The notes beneath the pieces were generated by a model. That model did no database searches. It was given only the letters and a program-made list of their open reading frames with translations, and was not told where the DNA came from. Shown here in pieces: positions 46,601-61,000 of a stretch of DNA of 64,000 nt. The translations under genes were made by a program, and so were the position numbers. The stretch comes from Echinometra lucunter (lineage: Eukaryota; Echinodermata; Echinoidea; Camarodonta; Echinometridae). Location of the stretch: the NCBI GenBank assembly GCA_029962745.1, contig CM057165.1, forward strand, positions 25,527,882-25,591,881. Direction: 5' to 3'. Numbering within the stretch: the first letter of the stretch is position 1; every line of letters starts with the position of its first letter.

Positions 46601-49471
46601 ACGGACCCACCTTACATGTAACATCATTCATCACATGAGGGCGTTCCATACAGTGTGCTACCTTCCTCCATGTTCATCTTGCTCGACAGGATCATGAGGT
46701 GCTATTCATTTTTACAGTCGAGATTCAACATGATTGATCTCAACCACTTCGCATCAAATCCAGCAATATTTTCTTTGTTTAACATACATGTATGCTCCCT
46801 CTCTATTGTGCAACCAGAATTTGCACAATCAAATAATAATAATAACAACTGGATTTATATAGTGCCTTTTCCTGAGGATACAAGGCGCTAGAAGTACTAA
46901 GTTATGTTTGCAAATTGTGTTGTTCCCGGCAGAAGAGCTCAATCAAAAATTTTCTCACAGTTCTGAACTTATGATATTGATGTAATTCACATGAAAGAAG
47001 GAATAGAATTGATACCAGTTGGAAATTAAAAGTATGTTGGGTTTTTTTTCAAATGTTTTGACACTTATCATATTCATATTCTGTATGCTCTGTATCATAT
47101 TCTGCAAGTTACGATAGAATATGATTATCAAGCCAGTTGATTTGATATGCATAATTTAGTTTCGGCATCACATGTCAAAAAGCTAGAAAGTAGTTTATGA
47201 TGTTGCCATGCATGGATGAATATGAATACACATTTATGAAATTGAGTAATATCAAAAGGAGTCTGCACAAAGAAGTCATGAATGATGGTGATATGTATTT
47301 AATTGCATTAGAACAAAGGAAACAAAAGATAGAGAAAAAAACAAACAAACAAAGATAGATGATTTTTTTTTTCATTCAGCAGGCAGCAAATTTGCAGTTT
47401 TGGAATGAGATTAGAGTCCGCATTTAACTCCAAAGTCCTTCCACTTGACCCCTTCCCATGTCAATCAATGAATTACCATTCATTGTGTTAATTACTACTC
47501 TCATGTGCATATCACTTTTGGCATTGCTAGTTTAATTTAAAATAATTATAATCTGATTGTCCATAGCTCCGTCATCATCACTATGGTGTCATATGAAAGT
47601 AAAAGAAATTTCATTGTTTATGATAAATTATGATATATTGGGTTTTTTTGTGAAGGGGGGGGGGATGTCGCTGCAATATTACTGGTGAATGTTGAGTTTC
47701 CTTTTTCAAGAAATATGTATTAATTCATATTTATGTTTCATAAAATGCATGAATTACACAAAAAATGTTACATTCACTACATGTAATCGATATTCTTTGT
47801 TCATTTTCACTTGTTTGATTTTAAGAATGTTTTATATTCATAACTTATCACTTTCACAGGTGTTGCTCACATCAGCCTCTGAGGTTTTTATAATGTGTGT
47901 GCTGTTTTGTGTATAAACTTCCAACTCCAGTACTTTCTAAATTAGTTCATGTAAACTTTAACCCATTCGTGACAGAAGGTCCACATTATGTGGTTTGGCC
48001 TTATAACCTTTGATGCAGAGCCCTAAAAATCATTCCAAATACATGAGTAGAAAGAGCAAAAATTTCTACACAAACTGTGCCCATTTTGGTTGCGTCAGTA
48101 TTTTCTGTTCGATGTTGAAAATTTTTAAAATGAAAATAAGCATTAAAATCCTTAAATTGGCAATGCAGTGAAAATTTTAAAATCACCATTTTCCCCTGCA
48201 AATTGGCAACTTTTTGAATTCTCTCCATACTTTTTGCCAATTTATATTTATTTCAGATACATGACTTTTTATTTTAAAAATGTAGCAATAAAAGAAAAAT
48301 TTCGGTGTTGCCAATTTGAAGAAAAAAGCTGATCAAATTAGGCTTTAAATAATTCCTGTCATGAATGGGTTAAACTTCTAATTTATTACCATGGAATCTG
48401 TGCCTTGAAGGGAAATGGGATTTGAACAGGTCTGGGAAGCCTTGTTTAATGCTGTGTATTTTATTGTATTTTTGCGGAGGGAGAGCTCCAAATTGAGTGG
48501 AGATAGTGCACATAGGTATACAAAAGAGGGGGGAGGGGGAGGTAACACTTCACAAGAATTTGAAAAAAAAATATGGTGGTAATCAGGCAACTGTCTCTTT
48601 CTACATGCATTCAGGTAGAGGGATTGTTTCTCATTTCTCGTCTAGTATCCTCACTCCAATGACAAAATTAAACTAAAGTGCTAGGAGTGGATTACAAAAT
48701 GCACCAAAAGGAATTAGTTTCCATAATGACTCTAATTTGTATTTTCTTTGTAAATTTTATAAACTGGAAAGTTGATACTTTGATTGGAGAAACAGTTCTG
48801 TCTTCTCTTTTCTTCTTGACAGAATTACACAGTTTATACACATACCTGTATGTTTTTGGAAGTTGCTCTTTGAATAGTGGCTCTTCAAACTTGCCATTTA
48901 TCAGTCAGCCCCAGTTTCATCTTTTTATACACTATTTGTAGTAAATCATGATATGGATTTTTATTTAATTTTATTTGATCTGACAGAATTTTTAATGTGA
49001 AAATCATCTGAGCTGAAAACAGGCTTTAAATTGTTACATTCAATGAAATTGAAAAGCCTGTTAATCATAAATGATAATTTACAAGAAGACAATACAACAC
49101 TAGTACAATTCAGATTCTGGAATATTTTCTACAATGCTAATGCAAGCATTGGATGTTATGTAGTTGTAGTTATGTTTTATGATAACGTATGACAGTATCA
49201 ATATACTGATGTTCTATATTTTCTTTTTTTTTTCCCTTTGAATATGCAGATATCTTGTTATCTTTGATTTTTGACAAAAATCTTTGGCTATTGTAACTAA
49301 CTTACATAGTGGATGCCTCCATTGTTTTTGTTTATTCTATCAGTGTAAATAGAATAACCTCATTTTTTATCACTCTGCAATGTTACATAATATTGTGTAA
49401 CTGTGCTAGTGTGTGTAATGATATTGTGGATATTGTGTGCAATTTATGGTGGGTTGTTGTATATTAATAAA
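46601..49471 (+). other. Probable NCS1 3' UTR and downstream DNA
   Basis: No further gene on either strand to the retrotransposon. A candidate AATAAA lies at 49466-49471, but nearer sites could be used. Contains the family A MITE at 47958-48373 and a short SINE-like fragment at about 46835-46895 (TTTATATAGTGCC, AAGGCGCTAGAAG). Confidence 0.4.
47958..48373 (-). mobile_element. MITE with TTAA target site, family A copy 3
   Basis: The best-preserved copy: TTAACCCATTCGTGACAG at the left and CTGTCATGAATGGGTTAA at the right, so TTAA is intact at both ends. The interior is the reverse complement of 4164-4576. Lies downstream of the NCS1 stop, probably in its 3' UTR. Confidence 0.82.
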
Positions 49472-49662
49472 TTATAAAGTATGAAACTTTACACGATGGT
49501 TCTGTTTGTTATGTATAACTGATGATGGTGTTTGTGTGGTGATGTATTTCATGATGATGGTAGTGTGATTATGATGACTATTGTGATGATGGGTGAGAAT
49601 AATGATCAGGACAATAATTGTGATGATACCATTGATGGTGATGATGATCATGGGTGATGAAG

Positions 49663-49872
49663 CAGGGGCCGCAGAAGTGGGGGGGGGGGGGGGAGGGGGT
49701 GGATAAAAATGACAACAAAAAAGAAGAATGTAAATTGTAAAACTTGATGCTTAAATAGCTCATAGGCTTGCTAAACCATAAAAACCTAAGGGCTTCAGGG
49801 GGCCCTGTCCCTGGACTCCACCAATTTGGGTGTCTCCCCCCCCCCCCCTCCAAAAACATTCCGCAGCCCCTG
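49663..49872. mobile_element. MITE with CAGGGG ends, copy 3
   Basis: Left end CAGGGGCCGCAGAAG, right end ACATTCCGCAGCCCCTG, with poly-G and poly-C inside. Flanks TGATGAAG and TGAAGATG could be a decayed 8-bp duplication. Confidence 0.68.
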
Positions 49873-49916
49873 TGAAGATGATGTTGAGAAAGAGGAGGAA
49901 GAGGAGGAGGAGGAGG

Positions 49917-49950
<34 letters not shown>

Positions 49951-49955
49951 CGAGG
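49873..49955. repeat. (GAG)n/(GAT)n simple repeat
   Basis: GAGGAG then GATGAT units following the CAGGGG-type MITE. Confidence 0.9.
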
Positions 49956-50349
49956 GAAGATAAGAAATGATGACACCCAAAAATGGTTAGGACGGTAATG
50001 ATGATGATGACGATGAAGAGGGAAGAGATTTCAATTCAATTCAGTTTTATTTATTCACGGACACTTATGTCAGCTGATGGCTGTTTTTCAGAAAGGCCGT
50101 GTACAGGCATAAAATCATAAACATACAAGATGAAAATAATTAAAAATGCTAAAATAGTAAGATCAAATGTACATAGAAATAAAATAATTTTTTTAAAAAT
50201 TGTAAAATTAAAATATGAAATGAGAAATAACGGCAAGAAAAACAGATTGAACCTTACCCCCCCCCCCCCCGCCCACCCTTCTTATTCCATTGTTACCTAA
50301 ATTATAGATTGACAAATTGAAACCTACCCTCCCCCTCTCCGCCCTTCTT

Positions 50350-52660
50350 GTTCAATTGTTTTGGTCGAAATCCAAATTGATTTTCACATAGTAATGAGTG
50401 ATCAGTGTGATTCAGTGAGGTAACCGTACAACTGCCTGAACACGATTTTTTCATTAATTTTAGTGAATATGGATAATATAGATATTGGCCTATATTTCCT
50501 ACTTCAGTTTTGTCTCCTCCCTTGAAAATTGGAGATACTCTTGATAGTTTCCATTGCGTAGGTACTATTCCTTGAATAGTCGATAAATTGAATATATGAG
50601 TTAGTGGTTTAACAATGAGACATGCAATTGGCTTAACTAATGATGCAGGGATGTTATCTAATCCACTCGACTTTTTTGTCAGTAAAGTTGTTGATTATAC
50701 TTGAAACTTCATTTTCACTAATGATTTCCATATATCACCATTTTCACTAACTTCACTGATATGAAATAATGATGTTATCTAATCCAATCGACTTTTTTGT
50801 CTGTTAAGTTGTTAATTATACTTAAAACTTCATTTTCACTAACTTCACTGATATGAAATAAATATAATATTTAGGCATCTCTTTCTCTTTCACACCATAA
50901 TCGTAATCTTGGCCATTGTTGGAATGGTATTCTGGATTTTCTTACCTATATTTACAAAATAAGAATTGAATGTCTCTGCAATTTCTTTTTTTTTTATCAT
51001 ATAACATATATCCACCATCTTGAACCTGATTGACTCAATGTGATTTGTTTTTTACTAGGAAGCACATATTTCAATGATTTCCATATATCACCAGACCGGC
51101 CTTTGCATGATTTAATAGATGATGATATATACTCCTTCTTTGCTGCACGTGTCTGAGACGTAACTCTATTTCGCAATTTTTTATATTCATCCCAATCTTC
51201 CTTATTCTTTGAAATTCTGGCTTTTTTCTTTTGCTTAGCTCGTGTTTGTATCAAATTTCAAGATATTTCCATTGATCCAAGGAGATTCTTTCTTTTTAAC
51301 ACGCTTCTTCTTTAAAGGTGCATGCATATCTATTATTTCAGTCAATTTCTTTTCAAAGGCATCATATGCTTTTATAACATCATTTTCATTCAATGCAATT
51401 TCCCAGGTAAGCGCTGCAATGTCATTTTTAAAATTTACTAGGTTCAGTTTGTCAATATTTCTACTAAGTTTATACCTATGCGAATGTTCTTTAGTCAATT
51501 TACTTTTGCCCCATGTACAATAGATAAGATAATGGTCACTCATGGTAGTAGGATAGCTCTATTATTAGCAATTTTCCGCCTATAATTCGTTACAATGAGA
51601 TCAACAAGTATGCTCTGTTACTCTCGTCGGTGACTGGATACATTGAAAAACACCAAAATTGTCTCGTATTTCAGTGAAGCGTTTTGTATGCCATGCTTTA
51701 TGAATTGATAATAGATCACAATTCATGTCACCTAAGATTATATATATAATCATTGTTCATATCATCTAGTCTTTGTAATACTGACTCAAATGAATGAAAT
51801 ACAGAAGCGTTTGAATTTGGGGGTCTGTACCATACACAAATGTAAAACGATTTAGCTTTGGATAATAAAATTTCGATAACAATCATTTCTAAATTCTCAC
51901 CAACTATATCAGGTCTTTCTTTATAAGCAAGTGAACTTTTGTTATAAATAGCAACACCCCCCCCCCCCCCTGCACGTGTTCTGTCTTTTCTATGCATGAT
52001 ACGAATCAATTTCGAGTTCAGAGTCTGATATATAATCATTCACATGTGTTTCACTGAGGGTAAGTATGTCAATATCCATTAATTCAGCAATATGACGTAT
52101 TTCATCAAGATTTTTGGTGAGAGATAAACAATTACTTGAAGACGGGCTACTTAATTAAAGCCTTTCTCTTTACTTATATTCTCCAGTTGCTTTTCAACAG
52201 ATAGCATAGGCACTGGCATTCGTACTGGCGAAGCAGGTGAAGCTGCAGATGCAAACACATCACTACCAATGACGTTTGAGTTCATAGATTGATTATCTTG
52301 CAGGTTGACGTCATGAGGAAGCTCCGTTAAACAACATTTTCGACAAAACCAGTCTTCATTATTTTTTCGATCTTTCTTCAGGACAGGTCGGATGAATCCA
52401 TTTCTGACATAAAACACATCGTAGGGCATTCTGGTTAACATTAATAACAGGCATCTATAAGAACATAATAATAACTTCAACAAACACAGTCAAAATAAAC
52501 TCACAGTTTGTCGAGATCGGCCAGGCCTCGAACGTTTATGACTTGGCCTTCCTTGGCGAGAGCTCGGATCCTACCGTCGTTCGTCCATGCTTTGAAGATC
52601 GCTTCATGTTTCAGCGTTTGACGGAAGATTTCCTGTCTCGACAGTCTTCGCGATCAAGAA
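50350..52660 (-). mobile_element. Decayed non-LTR retrotransposon (CR1/Jockey-like)
   Basis: Read on the minus strand. 52660-52501 gives the end of an ORF1-like protein (WTNDGRIRALAKEGQ, then VRGLADLDKL and stop). 52483-52151 has a Cys-rich WFCRKCC motif. 52100-51500 encodes an APE-type endonuclease (DILTLSETHVND, GGVAIYNKSS, VWYRPPNSN, MSDHYLIY). 51254-51000 has a linker (EDWDEYKKLRNRV). 50690-50350 has the start of a reverse transcriptase (SGLDNIPASLV, WKLSRVSPIFKGG, YRPIS, NQFGFRPK). Frameshifts and loss of everything after FGFRP mean it is not functional. A 124-bp local duplication lies at about 50643-50850. Clade assignment is tentative. Confidence 0.85.
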
Positions 52661-53355
52661 ATGATCATGCTGCTGCTGCTGCTGATGGTTTTAATGTCCC
52701 TGGTGATGAATGACAAAAATGCTATTGTCCCTGTTCTAAAGAAGGGAGATAGACCCACAGACTGAAATTATTTCATTGTAATTTATCTTGCTCCGATCTT
52801 GCTGGTCTAACAGAACTGTTAAATAAAACAAATTCGTTATTTTCGTATTATAAAATCAAGGCATTGCTATATGTCCAATCACTAGGGACAAACGATTACA
52901 TTTATGTGTTATAAGTTATCGCATTTCAATAGAGTGCAGATTGCAATCATTGCATATTAAATATTTTCTTCTGTCCGCTGTCGGGCAAACAGCCCGATGC
53001 ATAATGGGATGTACGCACAGAGAAATACTAATAAGTTTATATATCTGTGGATGTACGTTGATATTTCAAAGATACCATAAGATTGTCAATTTTCCTTTCT
53101 AAGTTTTCGATTACAGATATGTATATAAATAGCTCAAAATATACTTGAAATTATATGTAAATTGAAAGAGATAAAGAAAGAGAGAGAAAGAAATACTGAA
53201 GTGAATCCTTTATTTACAATGTCACTGGCAACAATAGTCAAATATGACTGATTGCCGATACCATACAACGAAAGAAGAAGAAGAATGGGTTTATTTCGGC
53301 TACGTTCGTCACCAGTGCACGATCAGTATGTGTGCGACGATGCGAAACGTAAACA

Positions 53356-54968
53356 ATGGCGTCAGCCCAGCCGGAGGTGATTTACAAGGTGATTTTCACT
53401 TGATTATATTTTATGGTATTCATGTGTATTTAATTTAAGCTTTATGCCAGATGAGTTTATAATGCCTTTCCTACGGATAATATGCACGGTGTAGGCTAAT
53501 TATGAGGGTAAACAGTGAATTAAGCGTTCGAGTTACGTCCAGGTTTGCGTGGGTGGACCTGTCGCACATTTGAGGCTGTGTGTAGCGTGAGAGTCCGCGG
53601 CGAGTGTAGGGCTACTTAGCCTAGTAAGTTTGTCATGTGGATTTGATGCGAACGAAAACAAACCGCGGAAGTGACTCAAAGCGAATAATGTTTATTAACT
53701 TATATAGCAACATTTGTGTATGTTTTTACACATGCACACACACATATACCGATAACTCTGTTTAAGTATGGCAAGAACTTTTGGTCGAATTACAGTTAAA
53801 TAATGATGAATGTGAATTAGTCTACACTACAGTAAGATGAACAGATGAAGACAAGAATTTAAATTCAACTCACAACACTAAATGCAACTTGCAAGGCTAG
53901 TATTATTAGCTTTAAGATAACTTGCACCCATGTAGTCTGTACAAGGGAAATTGCTGACATGACAATTGTCAATAGGCATTTAGCATTCCATAACTGATGA
54001 TGACACATGTTTGTTTCAGAGGGGAGCAGTGATAAAAAAAAAATCTCTTGATTCAAGATGATTAAGATGCAGTTGCAGGAATGGGATGGAAATAAGATAT
54101 TTTATCATCCTAGGCTAGGGCACTCACACTAGTGCTCGGTTATACTAACCTCGCACAACAGACATGCTGTAGCATGCAAATTGCTGACAATAGGAAAGTA
54201 GTGTTCTACCAATGATTTTTTTTTGGACAGAGGAGCAAGAGCTGTGTCACCAGCGATCAGAAAAAATATTTTTCAAAAGTTCATTTGATCAAGATAATTT
54301 ACATCCAGTTGGAGGAATCGAATGGAAATAGGATATTTTATTATCCTAGGTGTAAAAAGCAAGTGTTTTATATGAATTTGTTGATTATTTTAGTGATTTC
54401 AATCTTTGACTACAGAGGGCAGCATGTCACATAAATTTGCACAGCTCAGCATACTAGACTAATGCTCCCCTGTGTGGATTCAACTTAAACTTCAAGACAA
54501 GTCATATAGCCTACTAGTACTTCATAAATGGAGAATTAGATGATATCTCTTTTTGAATTCATATTTTTTTTCTTCAGACTTACAATGTTACAAAGTCCGA
54601 TGCTTATAGTGTTCATATAGCCTGCTATATGCTAGTACTTCATAATTGGAGAATTAGATGATGTCCATTTTTTTTAATTCATTTTTTTTTTCTTAAAACT
54701 TACAGTGTTACAAAGTCCGATGCTTATAGTGTTCTAATGATCTCTCTCAATTTGCATCAATTTTCAGCGATAGTCTTAAAAACCTTGGCATCTACCTCAA
54801 TTATTTATCATAAAACTTAGCTCACATTGAAATATTACAAAATATTAAAACTCAGATTCATTTTTCAAAATCTTCTACACATTTATTTTGAAAAAAAGAA
54901 AAGACAAAGATTTCTATAGAATGGAGCAACAAAAATGATAATTATTGTTAATATTATTATTATTATCA

Positions 54969-55028
<60 letters not shown>

Positions 55029-58000
55029 GACTGTATTATGTTTCCTTTAACTGCAAACTGCTACATACATGTACTTGTGTGTTCAAACTTGAGTGTACTA
55101 ATCTTCTTTTACTGCTACTTGAATTCCAAGTAAAGAAAGATCAACTGTGCTGTCCTTTTCGTTTGATTTATCAAAGTGTCTTAAATGGAATCTGAGACAA
55201 AGAATTATGAAAATAAGTTAACCCCATAAATTATGTTGCACATTTATCACTTAATTTGTTGAAATTACTTGATTTAAATATGAATTTTATCTAGTTGAAA
55301 AAAAAAAGAAAAATGAGGAAACATCTTTGTGCTTGTTTCAGTACAATGTACATCTATGCTCTTAATATTTGTTGGAGTCATGATTATTCATTATTACATA
55401 TGTAGTTCAAGTATTAGCTCAAAATTATTTTCCACTCTTAAAAATCAACAGTATGCAACAACAAATAAACAAATACAAAAGGTAAATAAGATACAATATA
55501 CATTAAGCTCATGCATTGATAAGCCAGAAAAAGCTGACTGTCTGTTGAGACTCCCTCCTGCACAGAGTTAAAGGGAATAGAAACTGAGAAATCATGGGGA
55601 AAGGCAGGGTGATCTCGGATGAGAGAGGGAGAATGCAGTCGGCCGCTCGAGTTTCAAGAAAAGGGATAATCCATTCTAAACAACTGTGATTTATTGCCGT
55701 ATGTGTTTCAAATTTCGCGCAGTGAAAAAGCTAATAAACAGCTAGTCATATGGAAAAACAATTACATGGCCAGCTCCCTGGTAGAGCCTAAGGGGTGTTA
55801 CTTAATCCGCGGCGACGACGTGTCGGGGAAAGGCAATGGAGTTTAATGGCTAGACTAACAAACCAGAAGTAAACTATATTTTGTATTTTGAAATGTTGGA
55901 GCATTATACAAGACGTTTCTTCGAGTGAACACGATGAGACCTGTTAAGAGTCTAAAAGAGTTGTTGAGAAATGTGAGAACCCGAAGTGTATGACTAGGTT
56001 GAGTTCGGTAAACTTCGTGCTGTCCTAACTTTTATCGCATTAGTCCGACGGGCTCGCATAACGGACGGATTATAGTGTACAAGTAAACAAGCCTTTTGCA
56101 AATTCGTTTTCCCCATGATTTCCCAGTTGCTGGCTGTTTTAAATCATAATATAAAAATGATAATAATAATGAGAATAGAAAACAAATTTGAAAAGGAGAA
56201 AATGACCCCCCCCCCCCCTCCCCACACACAAAAAAAAAAAGAAAAAAAATGTATTTGAAAATATTTTCAGATTTCGTATGAACTACATGTATGAATATGG
56301 ATATTTAGGGAACATTATAGCAGACTACTGACCTCAAGAATCCTGTTACTCCATTCTTTGTCAAAAGTTTGTTCTTTTTTTAAATAAAAGGGGCAAATGA
56401 TGTCAGCCTTACTGACCCAAGGACTAAGGTGCACAGTTTCAAATCTATGCAGTGACTGATGATATGTAAAGAGTCTACAATATACTGTTGGTTGATTGGT
56501 TGGTTATAATACCTGACTGCTGAGAAAGCATGTGTATGCTTGTAAGTATTAAGGCAACCAGGGGACCAATGGCTTTAAAATCCTTTGCAAGGGATCTGGT
56601 AATGAGGATTTATACATGCACACTGTACCTTACCAAAGGCATGTGCATCAAGTTGGTTTGGAACCCTGGCACTCCATGAGACCAAATACAATTGAGCCAT
56701 CACTTCTCCTGTGCATGTACATGTCTCTTTCTTATTTACACTCTAGAATTTACATTTCATTTGTTTATTATTTTGTTTCCATACTGGATTTGTAGATCTC
56801 AAATAAGAAGGGATCTCGAAAACTGACTTGGAACCTATTATGAACTGCCTCCAATCCAAAACCTGTTTTATTGTCGGAGCTCTTGTGATGGTACTTTTAA
56901 AAAGATGAGATTTATTTGGTGTGTTTTTACTTGTATCTTTTATTTATTTATTTTTTTTTCATTCCAGAACTCTTCCTCTCCCCCCCCCCCCCCTCAGACT
57001 TGAAGCTGAATCTCTCTCAGTTCTTATCTAGCATGATACTACAGCTGGAACTTTTTACCCTTTAGCCTAGTGACTCCTCTGATTCCTATAAGTTGTACTC
57101 ATTGCAGTACAAGTGTCTCCTGTTGTTACAGTTTTAAAGTATATCTTGATCCAGAATGCTAAGAATTCATAACTAAGTGCACATGAGCAGAATAAACATA
57201 AATCACAGAAAATGTTGAGTCTGTTTCTAATACTGTACATTGTACTGTTTACATATAGGAGCAATTTGATTGTAGCTAATCATTAAGCTTTCTAAATTGG
57301 CAGTGATGTAGAAAGATATAATAATCGCTAAAACTATCATGAGACAATTGGCCTTTTCTATTAGGAGATGGAAGAAAAAGAATATTAATTGTTGCCAATT
57401 TGAGGAGGGAAAGCTGATTAACTCAGCCTAAGATAAGAAAACTTGGTACTGCTGTGGTTTAATACAGGAATCCCTCAGTTCACACATTACTCATAAGCAA
57501 TGTGTTAAATGTCTGGGCCCCATTTTATAAAACTTTTTATCAGTTACAACTGCCACATTTCTATGACAAATTTGCTCTCAGCCAAAACAATGCAAGGATT
57601 TCATTAGCTTACAACAGACAATGGCATTTATTGCAACTTGTTATTGATAACAAGTTTCATGAAACGGGGCCCTAATTTGGAATTCCATTCTAAACTTCAT
57701 CATGAATCTGTTTATTGCATACAGGTTTGCCCAAGGTCATGAGAAACAACACATCCATAGATTCCATGCTAGGGCTTTTTGCATGCACTGCACTGTAAGA
57801 TTTCTTGCACTGGGATGAGAATCTGTAATTACATTGGTAAAGACTCTGGACTCTCATATGGTTTGATCCATGTTCTGTGCTTCTATTAACCCATGGAGGT
57901 ACAGTGTCTCCTTTAGGAGACCCTTTTGCAGTATCTGTTGGGCCAGAATGCTGGGCAAGACACATTATACACGAGTAGAAAGAGAAAAATTCGCTGAAAA

Positions 58001-61000
58001 TTTTGTGTCCATTTTCAATGCAGTATGATGTTGCATTTTCAAATTAGAGAGCAGTTTAAATGTAACTAATCATTAAAGTCTTTAAATTGGCAACGCAGTG
58101 AATATTATATAATACCTTTTTTCCGCGTTCAAATTGGCAGTTTCCGCTTAAATTTTACAATCACAATTCATTTTGGTTCATGTTATATCTATTTTATTTT
58201 TTTTCAAACTATGTAAGAGTGGAAGAAAAATAATAGTTGTTGCCAATTTGAGGATTGAAGATGATTGATTTAGACCTCTAAAAAGCTCTGTATTTCTATG
58301 GGTGAATTGTTGTTTCTCTCTACCCATGGGTGTAAAATGGGTTCAGTTTAGTCTGAGATAGACCACAGTCTGCAGTCGACTCGGCTCAGTTGTACGCTAC
58401 GTGTATTTCATTGGAGATGAGCTCATTTGACTGCAGTCGCCTTGGTGGATAATCTCAGGTTCGCCAGTTGAACCGTATACTTACAAGTTACAACATACAT
58501 GTATACAGTGTAGCAGTGATTATGTAATGATGATTACAGGATCCCTAGGAAGAACAGTATCCTGCTTTTAAAGCTTCTTTTGGTGAATTAGATTGCTTTT
58601 ATTATTACTATCTATACTGAGATTCTGACGATTATTCATTTCAAACTGATGGTGCATTTATTGTGAATAAGTGAGAAAATTTTTCTCTGTGCTCTGTGTT
58701 TAAAGCCAAGGTCAGTGAATCTGATGAGAGACCTGAATTGCAATTTAAATTCAGTTTTTTTAAATAATGATAATACTCATTTCTTGTACATGTATATTGG
58801 TAGTGTATTGTCAATACCTCTATTTGTACTTGATGCTTCTGAAGAGCTTGGCATTATCAACCCTGGCTCACTGTAGCTGCTCTGAGAACTTTCTGATGCT
58901 TCAAGGAATAAATTTCAGTACCCATTAACTTCACCTTGGTCAAGTGTGGCAGATGTAGAGTAATGTCGTAGTTTGCAGGCACAAACCTTGTCTGTGGAAA
59001 TATGTTATAGAGGTCTGGGTAGGAGACTAAAAGAGGTCAGTGGGGATTGTGTACTATAAGCTGCTCCAGACAATATTGACGCAGCCAGTAGGCAGTCTTG
59101 CTAGGCTTCTCTCAAGATGAGATGCATTTGAATAAAGTATCAGTTAGAGTGTGCAGACTTCTGATGTCTTGCATAAGGATGTTTGTTGTGCCAAGGATTT
59201 GAACCTCACACCTTGTGATCTGCAGTTCATTCACTTATCCATTAGATCCAAACACTGCACTTTTTCCCAAGGGCCTAATCACTCACTATCTGACCTGCAT
59301 TGTCCATACTGCCCATAAACAGGAAAGACATCACAAACTGACGTCCCACTAAACTCTTCCTCTTCCGATCGTCAATTTCCAGATAATATAGGAATTAACC
59401 TTGATTAACAATTTGCTCAAAAAGAATGGAAAGCAGTAAACAAGTGAATAATTTTGCTATATTTGGGCTAATTGCTTTCAGGTGTGGTGAAACACATGTT
59501 ATACTAGCAGTGTGAGGAGAGGTCCCATCGACCAAATACCAGTGTCCCATGATCTTGGGCAGAGGAATAAGTGGATTTAACTCAAATTTATAATCGTGAT
59601 GTGATATTCTTTTACGAGTGTGTTGAATTATGGCACCACGTCAGAGGAGTGAATATGAACCGTGCAAATGTTATCCGAATTGCTTTTACTTCAAGGTAAA
59701 GAAAAGTTCTTCTTACCATAATGCATTTTGATTTGATTGTCATAAATGTAAGTCTGTTCATGACATTTAAACAAATTTAGACTTGCACTGTGAAAGGGAA
59801 TTCACATATTTAAACAAGAAACAAAAACTTTTTGATGCCAGTTTTCAGGCTACAGCTGGATATCAAGCTCTGTCACCACTGAGCTACTTCTGGATGTTCA
59901 TGCTTCATACAGTGTTGTTGTATTCTACAAAGTGGTATGGAGCTCCATTGTGTGGCTTTCTTTTTCAATTCATATGAGCAAAAACAGATGGACATCCTTG
60001 TCAACTGCATTTCTACATTTGTTGATAAATGTTTTTATTTTCTTATTTTAATGCTTAGTCCACATCTCTTTATTTTGATAGGTTTATGAAAACTTTGAAT
60101 TGTCCAGCAAATGGAAAGTTTAGAGTAGTTCTTTCATAGCAACTTGTACTTGAGGTCTTTCAGGCATACATGTTAGACATATTACTATTGCTGTAGAGCT
60201 ACATGTACATGTGTGTTTAAATCTCTTCTGCAGGAATTTCTCAGCTCTTTGTCTGTTCTTTATGTCTTGTCACCATGAACAATGAAGAAAATGTCTTTCA
60301 TCTCTCTTGTATACTTTCTTTATCACCATTTATTGAACTGTAGCAATGTCAATAGTAGCTTCACAACAGGGATTCTCTCCAGTCCAGTGGCAGCACCAGG
60401 ATTGTTAAAGTGGGGGGGGGGGGGGGGACAAATGGAGGGCAAAAGAAAATGTGGGGGGGCAGGGGCAGTCAAATTTTTTTTTTTGCGTGTATGGAAAAAT
60501 CGAGCGTGAAGCGCAAGTTTTAGTAGCTGGCGTAAATCCACTTTGAGGAGTGGGGGGGGGATAATTGAATTTTTTGAAATTTTTTTTTTTTCCTCTTACA
60601 CACATTTTAATATCAATTTTGCGAGCGAGCGAACAAAAAATAACCGCTTTTTTGGTTTTTAATCGCATTTTCGAATGAATATTCTGAAATATGACGAGCA
60701 AGCGAAGCGAGCGAGCCAAAAATAACCACTTTTTTGTTTTCAATCGAAGTTTTGAAGAGCGGAAAATGGTATTTTAGAGCACTTCACAGCTTGAATATGA
60801 TGCTTATGACAACAAATTACTGTATAATTTTTCTTTTCAGTCCTCAAAATTTCTGGGGGGGCAACTGGGGGGCAAAGCTTCTGAGTGGGGGGGGGGGCAA
60901 ATGCCCCCCCATGCCCCCCCCCCCCCCCCCCCCCTTGGTGCTGCCACTGCTCCAGTCTATTCAAGTTTGTCTTATTCCACATATTTGTCTGGAAGAAGTT

